Assembly (NCBI GenBank): GCA_964460665.1
Contig: CAYWSL010000004.1
Location: forward strand, 20,974 to 84,973
DNA length: 64,000 bases
Reading direction: 5' to 3'
DNA from: K23-9 sp964460665
GTDB lineage: Bacteria; Planctomycetota; Planctomycetia; Pirellulales; Pirellulaceae
The notes beneath the pieces were generated by a model. The model made no database searches and was not told where the DNA came from. It was given only the letters and a program-made list of their open reading frames with translations. Each line of letters opens with the position of its first letter. The stretch's first letter is position 1. A program made the position numbers and the translations under genes. Below are positions 52,936 to 62,722 of this stretch, one piece after another.

Positions 52936-55900
52936 CTACTCGTCGTCGTTTTGCATGTACGGCAATCGGCGGCCTTGAAGCCGCGCTGCTGATAATTGTG
53001 CGTCCAAATCTTCCGCTGAAAGCGCCACAATGGGAATCGTCATCCACGCTTGTGGATCGATTTCACTGCTCGCACGACGCTTTGCTAGCTTCTCCACTTC
53101 GGCTTCCAAGCCGTCCAGCCACACGGGCACATCCAGGCCGACGCCGGTTGGGTGCCGTGTTAAAAGTTCGGCTTCTTGTTCTAGCAAGTCAAACTTGCGG
53201 CTCGGCTGATTGGCTTCGGCGTCTCGCATGGCCGGACCGACCAGGGCTCGCATCCGCGCGATCGTCATCGGCTGAACGAATCGTTCCAAGATCCGGTCGG
53301 CTACCGTTGGCATCCGCATCGCGTAGTTGGATTGCAGGTTGCGCAATCGCTTGACGTAAAGTTCTGCTTCGGTGCCGATCCGTTCGCTTAAGCTACGTCG
53401 CCACATCATTGCGGCATTTTCTAGCCCACTGCGGACGAGAACTTCATGGGCCCACATGACGGGTTTCAGGTTCCACGCGATACGTTCGTATCGAGTTCGC
53501 AGTCGCAGGAAGTCCATGAACATGTAGATCAAGTCGCCGCGATCGCTTTGTGTCGTGGTGCTGTTGTAGTCCATGTACTCCGCGTGATGATCCAGCAGCG
53601 ATTCGTAGACCAGCGTGATCCAGCGATCGGCTTCTTTCATGCTAAGCACACCTGATTCCAGGTCTTCGACCAATCGAGTGTCGCAGAAGTGGTTGTCGCC
53701 TTCAGCCATCGCTCGGGTCAACCAGTTCGCTACGCCTTGATGCAAGATGGCGCGGACGTTTCCAAGTTGTAGAAACATCTGCGTAAAGATTGGATCGCCG
53801 TAGTCTTTGACGAACTTAACCAACTGATCCCACTTCTTGGGATCGGTGACGGTTTCCAAAGCCGATAGCCGAAGCGTTTGGCTGTGGGCTAGCCAGCTGC
53901 CAAGCATCGTTTCGGTCATGCGTTCCAGCAGCGGAATCAAGTTCTTGGCAATGGCTTTCTCGTCATCCCCCTTCCCTTCGGCTTGAAACGGTACGCGAAT
54001 CGATTCGACGACCGAAGCGACAAGTGATCGGAATCCAGCTTGGAACAATCCGTCAAACTCCGTGACGGCTCCAATGCCGATCGAATTCTGTTGTTCCATT
54101 TGTCGCGCCGTTTCGATCAGCAAACAAGCTTGTGTGATCAGTCCGCGGCGTGGAAGCCAATGCATCAAGTGACGAAGCACGCGTTGCCGAAGCCGGGCGA
54201 CGTAGATTTTGACGGGGTCTCCACCACGCGAAAGTGGAATGTAAAGCAGGTTTTTACCGCGAAGTGCGTCCAAGAACGCTGGGAAGGAATCGGCTGCACT
54301 CTGGGCATCGCTGGCGATCAGAGCCGCGATCATGCGAACGGCGTGCGCGTCGTCTTCGGCCATTTCCTCGCCGTGATCCAAGCTGATCGCTGGCAGGCCT
54401 TTGATGCCCTGTTCGGACAGCGATTTGTGGTGCGCCAAAAGGGCGCCGCAGATCAGGCGGCGTGAATCGGACATTTCGACCGCGGTGCCGATGATGCGTT
54501 CCATCAACGAATCACGTAGCACGCGGCTACGATCGTAGCTGCGCATCGATTCTTTATCGCTGCCGGCGGGTTTGATGGTGTAATGCCGAACCGCATCGAG
54601 CAGTTCCAGCAAACCCATGCGGTTTTCGTAGGCTCGGTTGGCCCAGGACTGTAGCGACCCCAGTCGGTCGACGGCGTTGTCGTGGTTGGCGTCGGCAACG
54701 GCGATGTCAGCGGCGACGGCCCACATGCGGGCGAGCGATTGAAGGAAGACGAGGTGATCGACCAGGCGATTCGATTCGGCTTCTAGTTCGTCGTGGCTTC
54801 CTTCGTCACCAAACTCGAACACGGCTCCTTCGTTGCCGTCGTCGGTCGTGTCGCGATACGTCATGCCTTCGTAGGCGGCGTCGAACAAGCCGGCGTCTTC
54901 GTCGTCCCCTTCGCCGGATTCCGTAGCGGTCAGTTCGACGTCCCAATCGCGTTTTCGCGGCTTGGCTTGGCCAAGCATGAACGTGGGGGCGGACCAGTAT
55001 TCTTCCGCGTTGGCTTCCAGGTAGTCGAAGCACTTACGAACCAGCGGCCAAATTTCGGCTGTGTCTTGGGTGGGCGTTTGGTCGATCGACGGTTCGCCAA
55101 ACTCCTCGCTTTTGCCATCCACCGAATCGCGAAGTCGTAGCAGCCATCGTTCGGCAAGTCGCGGTAGTGAGCTTCCCGATTGACGCAGGCCGACTTGTTC
55201 TGCGTTGCCCAACCAGTGTATCAGCAAGGCCATCGCGGGCACGAAATCTTGTCGTTCCAGTAAAGCAGAAATCACCAAGGCATAAGCACGTGGCGAATCA
55301 AACAAGTCGGCGTGGGGCGCCCAAAACGCGACGTCGCCAGCAGCCGCGCCGCCTTCGTGCCACAGCTTCAGCGCACGTGCGACTAGTTTGGCGCTGTCGT
55401 ATGACTCCAGTGGATCGGTTGCGTCGATCGAATCGATCGCGTGCGCCGCGAACGCTCGCCACCATTCAGCGATTTCACGATAACGCAAACCCATTTCTTC
55501 GTAGGCAGCTTGGTCGTTTTGCGCGGCCGCTTCGCTCCACACGCGAGCCATGTAGCTAAACAACTGCTCCAGCAAATACAGCAAGTCATCAACACGCGAA
55601 TCGTGAATGCCCGATTCGGGGCCAGGGTACAGGCTGAAATTTCCGCCAAAGGCCAGGATGTCCCAAGGGTCGATCAGGGCGCCACAGTCGATACCGCGTT
55701 TGATCAAATCGAACGTGCTGGCCGGAACGCCGACCGCGGTCTTCAGATCGCCGCTGCGAAGTGCCCGCAGGCCAAGCGTCATTTCGCAATCGATACGGCA
55801 GATCATTCGCGCGCTGGTGGCCGGCACTGCATCGGCTTGACGCGTCGCCGCATCGGGATAGCCCATTCGGGCGTATAGTCGCGCGAGTTGAACGTGTTGC

Positions 55901-57024
55901 AGTTGGGCGGCCCGGCGCTGGGCTAAAGCAGCGTTCAAATGCTGGCGGGCTGCGCCAAACGGTTGGCGTCGGATCTTCTGTTCGCTGGCTAGGCGTTCGG
56001 CATGATCCCCAGTGATGGCTTCGATTCGCTGGTTGTAGAAAGCATCACGATACGCGGCGATCGGTTTCATTAGCGAACCGAGCGTCAATTCGCTTTGGTA
56101 AGCACCAGGGCCCCAGCCAGTGATTCCCGAGGCCATTAGCATCGTGCCGGCCAGCACCGATGCGGCTTCGGCGAGTAATTCTTGGCGATCGATTCCGGAT
56201 GGTTCCTGCAGGCGACTTAGCAACGAGTCCAGCGTGACTTGTCTTAGGATAAACCGTTTGTAGTAGCCGTCGTCTCCGATGGCCCGATCGTCCCAGCCGC
56301 CGAAGTGATAGTTGGGGCGTCGGTTAACGGGGTGGTCAAAGTCGTACGCGCGTGGGTCCAACGCCAATTCGTGCATGTGCGTCAAATCAAACGACGCAGA
56401 CCGTAGCAAGTCCGGGTCGGTGTCTTGCAGAATCTCAATCGCCAGCGTGATGACGGCGTGATAGGGGCCGGCAGAAACTCCTGCACCGCGAACGTACAGC
56501 GGAATGGGGCGAACGAATTCGTGACGATACGGATGGCAGGTGCGATTTTCTAAGACCGCGACGGGTCGGTAGCCAACAAAATCGTTCAGAGAATCGATCG
56601 CAGCACGAATGACTCGTTTGTCATCTTGTGCCAAGTCGGATGTCAAGATTGCGTCCGCGGCTCGGCCCAAGAAGAAGCCGTTGAACAACAGTTCGGGTTC
56701 TTGATGAAACATCAAGTCGCGGTGAAAGTCGGCGTAGTCTGGCAGAAATTCAGGCCACAGCAATTGAACAATCCGGTTCGCCTGCGAGATGTCTTTGAAA
56801 GCCGGCTTGGTCTTCTGAAGCGTTTGCAGCGTTTCGGTGATCCAATCCTTGACGACCAGCCATGGTGGCGGGCCCGTCAACGGATCCCCGCCGGATGCTT
56901 CGGCGTAAACGTGATTCCATGCCGAAAGAATCGCCGGGTCGCTGGTACCCGACGAAAAATTCAAGTAGCCCGCCAGCTGCTGAAGCGCTTCGCTAGATGC
57001 GTCAGGTGCAGGAAGACTAGACAT
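52936..57024 (-). CDS. Very large helical protein of unknown function
   Basis: 1362 residues from the ATG at 57024 (MSSLPAPDASS). A TTG at 57099, right after the stop of the upstream lysine-rich gene, would add 25 residues. No enzyme domain was recognised. The sequence is almost all helical, rich in Ala, Leu, Arg and Asp. An acidic stretch near ~715-765 includes EGDDEDAGLFDAAYEGM and DDGNEGAVFEFGDEG. There is no signal or membrane segment, so it is cytoplasmic. The start of the protein lies beside a histone-H1-like protein that ends just 75 nt upstream. This is likely a planctomycete-specific family; function unknown. Confidence 0.8.
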   Translation of the reverse strand: MSSLPAPDASSEALQQLAGYLNFSSGTSDPAILSAWNHVYAEASGGDPLTGPPPWLVVKDWITETLQTLQKTKPAFKDISQANRIVQLLWPEFLPDYADFHRDLMFHQEPELLFNGFFLGRAADAILTSDLAQDDKRVIRAAIDSLNDFVGYRPVAVLENRTCHPYRHEFVRPIPLYVRGAGVSAGPYHAVITLAIEILQDTDPDLLRSASFDLTHMHELALDPRAYDFDHPVNRRPNYHFGGWDDRAIGDDGYYKRFILRQVTLDSLLSRLQEPSGIDRQELLAEAASVLAGTMLMASGITGWGPGAYQSELTLGSLMKPIAAYRDAFYNQRIEAITGDHAERLASEQKIRRQPFGAARQHLNAALAQRRAAQLQHVQLARLYARMGYPDAATRQADAVPATSARMICRIDCEMTLGLRALRSGDLKTAVGVPASTFDLIKRGIDCGALIDPWDILAFGGNFSLYPGPESGIHDSRVDDLLYLLEQLFSYMARVWSEAAAQNDQAAYEEMGLRYREIAEWWRAFAAHAIDSIDATDPLESYDSAKLVARALKLWHEGGAAAGDVAFWAPHADLFDSPRAYALVISALLERQDFVPAMALLIHWLGNAEQVGLRQSGSSLPRLAERWLLRLRDSVDGKSEEFGEPSIDQTPTQDTAEIWPLVRKCFDYLEANAEEYWSAPTFMLGQAKPRKRDWDVELTATESGEGDDEDAGLFDAAYEGMTYRDTTDDGNEGAVFEFGDEGSHDELEAESNRLVDHLVFLQSLARMWAVAADIAVADANHDNAVDRLGSLQSWANRAYENRMGLLELLDAVRHYTIKPAGSDKESMRSYDRSRVLRDSLMERIIGTAVEMSDSRRLICGALLAHHKSLSEQGIKGLPAISLDHGEEMAEDDAHAVRMIAALIASDAQSAADSFPAFLDALRGKNLLYIPLSRGGDPVKIYVARLRQRVLRHLMHWLPRRGLITQACLLIETARQMEQQNSIGIGAVTEFDGLFQAGFRSLVASVVESIRVPFQAEGKGDDEKAIAKNLIPLLERMTETMLGSWLAHSQTLRLSALETVTDPKKWDQLVKFVKDYGDPIFTQMFLQLGNVRAILHQGVANWLTRAMAEGDNHFCDTRLVEDLESGVLSMKEADRWITLVYESLLDHHAEYMDYNSTTTQSDRGDLIYMFMDFLRLRTRYERIAWNLKPVMWAHEVLVRSGLENAAMMWRRSLSERIGTEAELYVKRLRNLQSNYAMRMPTVADRILERFVQPMTIARMRALVGPAMRDAEANQPSRKFDLLEQEAELLTRHPTGVGLDVPVWLDGLEAEVEKLAKRRASSEIDPQAWMTIPIVALSAEDLDAQLSAARLQGRRLPYMQNDDE

Positions 57025-57099
57025 GGGGCAGCGTTTGCTAGGCGAGGATTCAGTCTCGTCCGACACAGAGCGGGAGAGACCGTTGGATGAATCTTTCAA

Positions 57100-57452
57100 C
57101 TACTTCTTTTTCTTTTTGCTGGTCGCCTTTTTGCCAGCTTTCTTCTTGGCCGTCTTTTTCTTTGCAGCTTTNNNNNNNNNNNNNNNNNNNNNNNNNNNNN
57201 NNNNNNNNNNNNNNNNNNNNNNNNNNNNNNNNNNNNNNNNNNNNNNNNNNNNNNNNNNNNNNNNNNNNNNNCAGCTTTCTTCTTGGCCGTCTTTTTCTTT
57301 GCAGCTTTTTTCTTAGTAGGCTTCTTTGCAGCCTTTTTCTTAGTGGCTTTCTTCGAGGTCATTTTCTTGGTCGACTTCTTTGTTGCCGAACCGAATGCGG
57401 AACCCCAACCTTCGGCGTACTTTTCGTTCGTGCCTACTCGCAAAATAGTCAT
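57100..57452 (-). CDS. Lysine/alanine-rich histone-H1-like protein, broken by a gap
   Basis: The start (ATG at 57452, AAAGGA upstream) is firm and gives MTILRVGTNEKYAEGWGSAF, followed by a lysine-rich tail of KKKAAKK, KKPTKKK and KKKTAKKK units. The 100-N gap plus a 37-nt exact duplication sits inside the tail. If the duplicate is collapsed, the frame continues to GKKATSKKKKK and a TAG at 57100-57102, making 71 residues. As drawn, the frame after the gap is shifted. Such tails resemble eukaryotic H1 C-termini and bacterial HctA/AlgP-like proteins and should bind DNA or RNA; the conserved N-terminal stretch is a separate element. This reconstruction is inference. Confidence 0.75.
57172..57271. 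other. Assembly gap (100 N) flanked by a 37-nt duplication
   Basis: The 37 nt before the gap (57135-57171) and the first 37 nt after it (57272-57308) are identical. Deleting 137 nt restores one open frame. The N length is probably a placeholder. Confidence 0.95.
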
Positions 57453-57538
57453 CAGTGTCCTTTCAAAATATTCTGTTGTGGCGGAACAGACGTGCGTCCG
57501 TTTTGGCCATTGTTTGTTGTACGGTTCTACTCTGGTTT

Positions 57539-59215
57539 CTACCCGGCGTGAATGCTCTTGTACTTCGCGCGTTTCACTTCGTCGGGATCTTCGCCCAGTC
57601 GTTCACGCAAGTTGCGTTCGTAGGTATCGAAGTTGCCTTCGCACCAGGTCAGTTTTCCGTCACCCTCGAACGCCAGGATATGCGTCGCGAGACGATCCAG
57701 GAACCAGCGGTCGTGACTGGTGACGACCACGCAACCGGCAAAGTTGGCGATCGCTTCTTCTAAAGCACGCAGTGTGTCGACGTCCAAATCGTTCGTCGGT
57801 TCGTCCAGCAGCAGTACATTACAGCCTTGACGCAGTAGTTTTGCCAAGTGAACTCGGTTGCGTTCTCCGCCAGAAAGTTTGCCAACTTTCTTTTCTTGAT
57901 CACTGCCCTTGAAGTTAAATCGAGCCACATAAGCCCGCGCGGCCACGTTTCGGCCGCCGATCACGATCGTTTCGGTGCCGCCGCTGATCTCCTGGAACAC
58001 CGTTTTGTTGTCGTCCAGCGAATCACGGCTCTGGTCAACGTATCCAAGGTCCACGGTGTCGCCGACTTTGAACGAGCCGCTATCGGGCTCTTCTTGGCCG
58101 GTCAGCATGCGAAACAGAGTAGTCTTGCCTGCCCCGTTCGGGCCGATGATGCCGACGATACCACCAGCTGGCAAGCGAAACGAAAGATCTTCGATCAGCA
58201 CGCGATCGCCGTATGCCTTGTGGATGTTCTTGCCCTCGATCACCAGGTCGCCCAAGTGTTGCCCCGATGGGATCTGGATTTCCAGTTCGTCTGGCCGATC
58301 CTCGAACTGCTCGGCCGCCAGCTTTTCGTAAGCACTGATACGCGCCTTGCTCTTGGCTTGACGCGCCTTCGGGCTCATGCGGATCCATTCCAGTTCGGCG
58401 GCCAAAGTGCGTTCGCGCGCCAGGCTCTTTCGCTGTTCCATCTTCATTCGCTTTTCGCGGTTCTCCAACCAAGCGGTGTAATTCCCTTCGAACGGAATTC
58501 CCTTGCCGCGGTCGATCTCCAAAATCCACTGCGCGACGTTGTCCAGGAAATACCGGTCGTGCGTCACCGCGACGATTGTTCCGGCATAGTTCGCCAAGTG
58601 TTGTTCCAGCCAAGAAACCGATTCGGCGTCCAAGTGGTTGGTCGGTTCGTCCAGCAACAGCAGATCGGGTTGCCGAATCAGCAGTTGGCAAAGTGCGATG
58701 CGTCGTTTTTCACCACCGGAAAGATTCTTGATGTTGGCATCGCCGGGCGGCAAGTTCATCACCGCCATCGACATTTCAACTTGGCGATCCAGTTCCCATA
58801 AGTTGCCGGCGTCGATGACGTCTTGCAGCTTTGCCATTTCGTCGCAAAGTTTCTGCATCTCTTTGTCATCAGTGACTTCACCCAGAAGCCCACCGATTTC
58901 GTTAAAGCGATCCAGCACGGCGCGCCGTTCGGCGACTGCTTCTTGAACGTTTTCAAAAACTGTTTTCGTTTCATCCAGCGGCGGTTCTTGTTCCAAGTAA
59001 CCGACCGTGAATCCCTTGGACAATCGCGCCGTTCCATCGAACTCGGTGTCTTGCCCGGCCATGATCCGCATCAGCGTGGACTTACCAGCACCGTTCGGTC
59101 CCAGGACGCCAATTTTTGCGCCGGGATAAAAGGCCAGATAGATGTCGTCCAGCACAACACGTTGACCGTGCTTCTTGGTCAGGTCTTCGATTTGGTAGAT
59201 GAATTGTCTGTTCAT
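57539..59215 (-). CDS. ettA: Energy-dependent translational throttle protein, ABC-F
   Basis: 558 residues. Two ABC cassettes: Walker A GPNGAGKST and GPNGAGKTT, signatures LSGGEKRRIALCQ and LSGGERNRVHLAK, Walker B LLLDEPTNHLD and LLLDEPTNDLD. The arm between them (EIGGLLGEVTDDKEMQKLCDEM) and the linker (REKRMKMEQRKSLARERTLAAEL) are of EttA length and pattern, and the end (TYERNLRERLGEDPDEVKRAKY) matches. EttA acts at the ribosomal E site in response to ATP/ADP. It is the second ABC-F in the window. It lies 61 nt downstream of guaA on the same strand. Confidence 0.96.
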   Translation of the reverse strand: MNRQFIYQIEDLTKKHGQRVVLDDIYLAFYPGAKIGVLGPNGAGKSTLMRIMAGQDTEFDGTARLSKGFTVGYLEQEPPLDETKTVFENVQEAVAERRAVLDRFNEIGGLLGEVTDDKEMQKLCDEMAKLQDVIDAGNLWELDRQVEMSMAVMNLPPGDANIKNLSGGEKRRIALCQLLIRQPDLLLLDEPTNHLDAESVSWLEQHLANYAGTIVAVTHDRYFLDNVAQWILEIDRGKGIPFEGNYTAWLENREKRMKMEQRKSLARERTLAAELEWIRMSPKARQAKSKARISAYEKLAAEQFEDRPDELEIQIPSGQHLGDLVIEGKNIHKAYGDRVLIEDLSFRLPAGGIVGIIGPNGAGKTTLFRMLTGQEEPDSGSFKVGDTVDLGYVDQSRDSLDDNKTVFQEISGGTETIVIGGRNVAARAYVARFNFKGSDQEKKVGKLSGGERNRVHLAKLLRQGCNVLLLDEPTNDLDVDTLRALEEAIANFAGCVVVTSHDRWFLDRLATHILAFEGDGKLTWCEGNFDTYERNLRERLGEDPDEVKRAKYKSIHAG

Positions 59216-59276
59216 GGAACCTAAATAACGGAAAGAGTCTTGGTCTTGTCTGAGAGGTGTCGGCGCAGTGGAGCGT

Positions 59277-60872
59277 TTATTCCCATTCGATCGTTGCGGG
59301 CGGCTTGCTGCTGATGTCGTAGCAAACGCGGTTCACGCCTTTGACTTCGTTGATGATTCGCGTGCTGATTTTGGCCAGTAAATCGTATGGCAGTCGGCTC
59401 CAGTCGGCCGTCATGAAATCGTCGGTATTCACGCTGCGAACGGCGACCGCGTTGTCATACGTTCGGGCGTCGCCCATCACGCCGACGCTTTGCACTGGCA
59501 GCAAAACGGCAAACGATTGGCTGGTTTCGCGGTAAAGTCCCGCGTCGACGATTTCACCGACCACGATCGCGTCGGCTTCACGCAGCACGTCCAGCTTTTC
59601 TTTGGTGACCTCGCCCAAGCAACGCACGGCCAAGCCAGGTCCAGGGAACGGATGTCGCCAGATCAGTTCTTCGGGCAATCCCAGTTCCAGTCCCAAACGG
59701 CGAACTTCGTCCTTGAACAGATCACGCAGCGGTTCGATCAGCTGAAATCCCAATTCTTCGGGCAGTCCACCGACGTTGTGATGCAGTTTAATCGTGGCCG
59801 CCGGCCCGTCCGGATCGGCACCGCTTTCGATCACATCGGGATACAGTGTTCCCTGCGCCAAAAAGTGTGCGTCCTCGATCGTCGCAGCTTCTTCTTTGAA
59901 GCACTCGATGAAGTCGTGGCCGATGCGTCGGCGTTTTTCTTGTGGTTCGTCGATCCCGGCCAGCGAAGTCAAGAAACGTTCTTCGGCGTTGACGACGCGC
60001 AGGTCGGCCTTGAAGTGATTCGTGAACGCGTTGATCACGATGTCTTGTTCGTTTTTTCGCAGCAGGCCGTTGTCGACCAGGATGCAAGTCAGCTGCGGGC
60101 CGATGGCTTTGTAAAGCAACGCTGCGACGACGGACGAATCGACACCACCGCTCAGGCCGCAGATCACTCGGCGATCCCCCACTTGCTGGCGGACTTTTTC
60201 GATCGTCGCTTCAGCAAAGTCACTCAGTTGCCAAGTCGGTTCGCAACCGCAGACGCCCATCACGAAATTCTTCAGCACTTGTCCGCCCAGCGGAGTGTGC
60301 GTGACTTCGGGGTGGAACTGCATTGCGAAGACGGGCAGTTCGCGGTGACGCACGGCGGCGTAAGGACATGTGTGGGTTTGGGCGAGTGGTTCAAATTGAT
60401 CAGAGATTTCAGAAACCTGATCACCGTGGCTCATCCAAACTTCCATCTCTTCGGGCAGTCCCTGGAAGAGCGTGTCGTGATTCGAGATCGAACATTCCGC
60501 GCGACCGAATTCACGTTTGGAAGTGTTTTCGACTTTGCCACCAAACGCTTCGCAGGTTAACTGCATACCGTAGCAAATCCCCAAGACGGGAATGCCAAGC
60601 TTGAATAGTTCCGGATCGCACTTCGGCGCGCCGTCTTCGTAGACGCTATTGGGGCTGCCCGAAAGGATGATTCCTTTGGGGGCGAGTTCGGCGATTCGAT
60701 CGGCTGACAGATCGTGTCGCAAGATCTGACAGTAGACGTTTTGTTCACGAACGCGTCGGGCGATCAGCTGCGCGTACTGCGATCCAAAATCCAGGACGAC
60801 AATTCGTTGTCCCGTTAGAGTTGCAGCCGGAGCGTCAACGTCATCAGCGGTTTGGGTATCAGATCCACTCAT
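59277..60872 (-). CDS. guaA: GMP synthase (glutamine-hydrolysing)
   Basis: 531 residues. N-terminal class I amidotransferase: Cys in LGICYGMQL, His and Glu in FAMQFHPEVTHT, opening with VVLDFGSQYAQLIARRV. The ATP-pyrophosphatase half starts near 215 with the SGGVDSS loop. The dimerisation domain ends at YDISSKPPATIEWE. It converts XMP to GMP. The gene is divergent from surE with 192 nt between the starts and precedes ettA. Confidence 0.97.
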   Translation of the reverse strand: MSGSDTQTADDVDAPAATLTGQRIVVLDFGSQYAQLIARRVREQNVYCQILRHDLSADRIAELAPKGIILSGSPNSVYEDGAPKCDPELFKLGIPVLGICYGMQLTCEAFGGKVENTSKREFGRAECSISNHDTLFQGLPEEMEVWMSHGDQVSEISDQFEPLAQTHTCPYAAVRHRELPVFAMQFHPEVTHTPLGGQVLKNFVMGVCGCEPTWQLSDFAEATIEKVRQQVGDRRVICGLSGGVDSSVVAALLYKAIGPQLTCILVDNGLLRKNEQDIVINAFTNHFKADLRVVNAEERFLTSLAGIDEPQEKRRRIGHDFIECFKEEAATIEDAHFLAQGTLYPDVIESGADPDGPAATIKLHHNVGGLPEELGFQLIEPLRDLFKDEVRRLGLELGLPEELIWRHPFPGPGLAVRCLGEVTKEKLDVLREADAIVVGEIVDAGLYRETSQSFAVLLPVQSVGVMGDARTYDNAVAVRSVNTDDFMTADWSRLPYDLLAKISTRIINEVKGVNRVCYDISSKPPATIEWE

Positions 60873-61064
60873 TCGCTCGGATTCTCACTCGTGGTGAGCC
60901 TTGAGGTGTCGCGGGAAGCAATCACGAAGTGTAGAAAAAGAGCGTTCACTACCCAAGGGGCTGTGCTGCTGCCGAATTATCCGTGTTGCACTTTGATGCG
61001 GCTTTTTGTTGGCATCGTCGCCCTAAATTCCCTGACCCCACCCAGACAGGACTTGGCTCTGCCC

Positions 61065-61826
61065 GTGCGAATTTTGCTAACCAACGACGACGGAGTCTTT
61101 TCCCCCGGGCTGGCGGCAATGGAGCGGCAGCTTCGGCATTTGGGTGAAGTCGTCGTGATCGCTCCATCCACCGAGCAAAGTGGGGTCAGCCATTCGATCA
61201 CATTTTTGACACCATTGACCTGCAAGTCGATCCATCGCGATGGCCGACATTGGGCCTGGGCGGTCGACGGATCGCCAGCCGACTGTACGAAGCTGGCCGT
61301 GACCGAGCTATTAAGAGACAACCCGGTCGACTTGGTCGTCAGCGGTATCAACAACGGCTTGAATGCCGGCATCAATGTCTTGTACAGCGGCACGGTGGCG
61401 GCCGCGATCGAAGCGGCGTTCTTCGGCATCACCAGCGTAGCGGTATCGCTGGAGTACGACGAAGATTCGGACTTTGATGCCGCCGCAGTGATCGCACGCA
61501 ACGTGATCGGCGGATTAGTCGATCACCCCGAAGCCGCCGGTCGGTTGTTCAACCTGAATATCCCAACGGCGGCCACCCAGTCGCCGCGCGAATTAGAAAT
61601 CGTTCCAATGGGATTAGCGCAGTACGGACGCTCGTACGAAAAACGCAGCGACCCGGCAGGCCGCGATTACTACTGGGCGCTGTGGACCGAACCAGAAAAC
61701 CCACCAACAACACGAAGCGACTTGACTGAGCTGCGCAAAGGCAATGTGACGCTAACGCCACTGAACTTCGACATGGCGAATCACGAATTGCTGGATCAAA
61801 TGTCAGCGTGGGATTTGAAGACTTAG
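61065..61826 (+). CDS. surE: 5'-nucleotidase SurE
   Basis: 253 residues if the GTG at 61065 is used, placing the conserved start VRILLTNDDGVFSPG at the N-terminus. An ATG at 60996 would add 23 residues (MRLFVGIVALNSL) that are not family-like. Later motifs are the SurE set: VIAPSTEQSGVSHSITF, GSPADCTKLAVTELL, VVSGINNGLNAGINVLYSGTVAAA. SurE removes phosphate from nucleoside monophosphates. The start choice is uncertain, as AGGA lies 13 nt upstream. It is divergent from guaA. Confidence 0.93.
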   Translation: MRILLTNDDGVFSPGLAAMERQLRHLGEVVVIAPSTEQSGVSHSITFLTPLTCKSIHRDGRHWAWAVDGSPADCTKLAVTELLRDNPVDLVVSGINNGLNAGINVLYSGTVAAAIEAAFFGITSVAVSLEYDEDSDFDAAAVIARNVIGGLVDHPEAAGRLFNLNIPTAATQSPRELEIVPMGLAQYGRSYEKRSDPAGRDYYWALWTEPENPPTTRSDLTELRKGNVTLTPLNFDMANHELLDQMSAWDLKT

Positions 61827-62095
61827 TCCACGGTTGAGACCGAGGCTTAAGTTGAAGTGCATCTCCCGTTCATTTGCGCCCTGGCGAGACCACACCCTAC
61901 AGAGGGCCGTGGAGTAGGCTAATCGCCTTGTGGGAGCCTGTTTTCGCGCGTTGTATTTCCACACGGCGGGGGCCACGGCGATCTATAATCGAATTATTCC
62001 GATTTTCTTTTTGAGATCGATTCTGCTTGGTGGGTCTAAGTGCTTGTACCGCCTACCTGTTCCACAAACTTATACCGTGAAAACCAGGGCCTTTG

Positions 62096-62722
62096 ATGGA
62101 CGCCGCGTTTTTCCATTCGATCGGTGGCGACGATATCGTGGCGCGTCCTCGTGAACGGTTAGGCATGAATCCCAAGAGGTTGTCCGAATCGGAGTTTGAA
62201 AAAGAAGTGGATGCGTGTTTACCTCAACTGATCGCCGTTGCTCGTCGGCTTAGCGCCGATGACGAAATGGCTGGCGATGCTGTCCAGCAAGCCCTGTTGC
62301 GTGCGTCCAAGGCTTGGAGGCGTTTTCGCGGCGGTAGCCAGGTTTCGACTTGGTTGACCCGGATCGTGATTCGCGAGACGCGTCGATTGATGAAAACGTC
62401 TGCGAACCGGCGGTCGCAAACGAATTCGGTTTCGGATTGGAATTCGCTTGCTTCGGATGTTTCAGCCGCAGCGCATGACGGACCACAGCGGCAGCTTCAG
62501 CAAAAAGAACTTGGGCAACTGATTCGAGCGGCTGCCAGCGAGCTGCCAGATCGACAGCGCGAAGTCTTTGCGTTGATCGTCTGGCAAGAAATGCCCGTCG
62601 ACAAGGTTGCCGATCTGCTGCAAATCAAGCCACAAAATGTCTACGCGAACTTGCACGCAGCCAGAGAAACGCTGCGGCGAAAACTGAATCAGTACCTGGG
62701 TGCGGAGGAGAACGGTCAATGA
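62096..62722 (+). CDS. ECF-family RNA polymerase sigma factor (second)
   Basis: 208 residues from the ATG at 62096, which has AGGG 6 nt ahead; an ATG at 62165 has a weaker site but sits nearer the conserved part. Region 2 is at ~55-90 (LIAVARRLSADDEMAGDAVQQAL, FRGGSQVSTWLTRIVI). Region 4 is at ~150-195 (LPDRQREVFALIVWQEMPVDKVADLLQIKPQNVYANLHAARETL). Its stop overlaps the next ATG by 4 nt. It drives a different operon from the first ECF pair; targets unknown. Confidence 0.9.
   Translation: MDAAFFHSIGGDDIVARPRERLGMNPKRLSESEFEKEVDACLPQLIAVARRLSADDEMAGDAVQQALLRASKAWRRFRGGSQVSTWLTRIVIRETRRLMKTSANRRSQTNSVSDWNSLASDVSAAAHDGPQRQLQQKELGQLIRAAASELPDRQREVFALIVWQEMPVDKVADLLQIKPQNVYANLHAARETLRRKLNQYLGAEENGQ

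Noticed and set aside
57848..58801. Long plus-strand frame of 317 codons
   Set aside because: It is antisense to ettA; no motif.
59490..60560. Long plus-strand frame of 356 codons
   Set aside because: It is the shadow of guaA on the other strand; the composition is His/Arg/Phe-rich without family.
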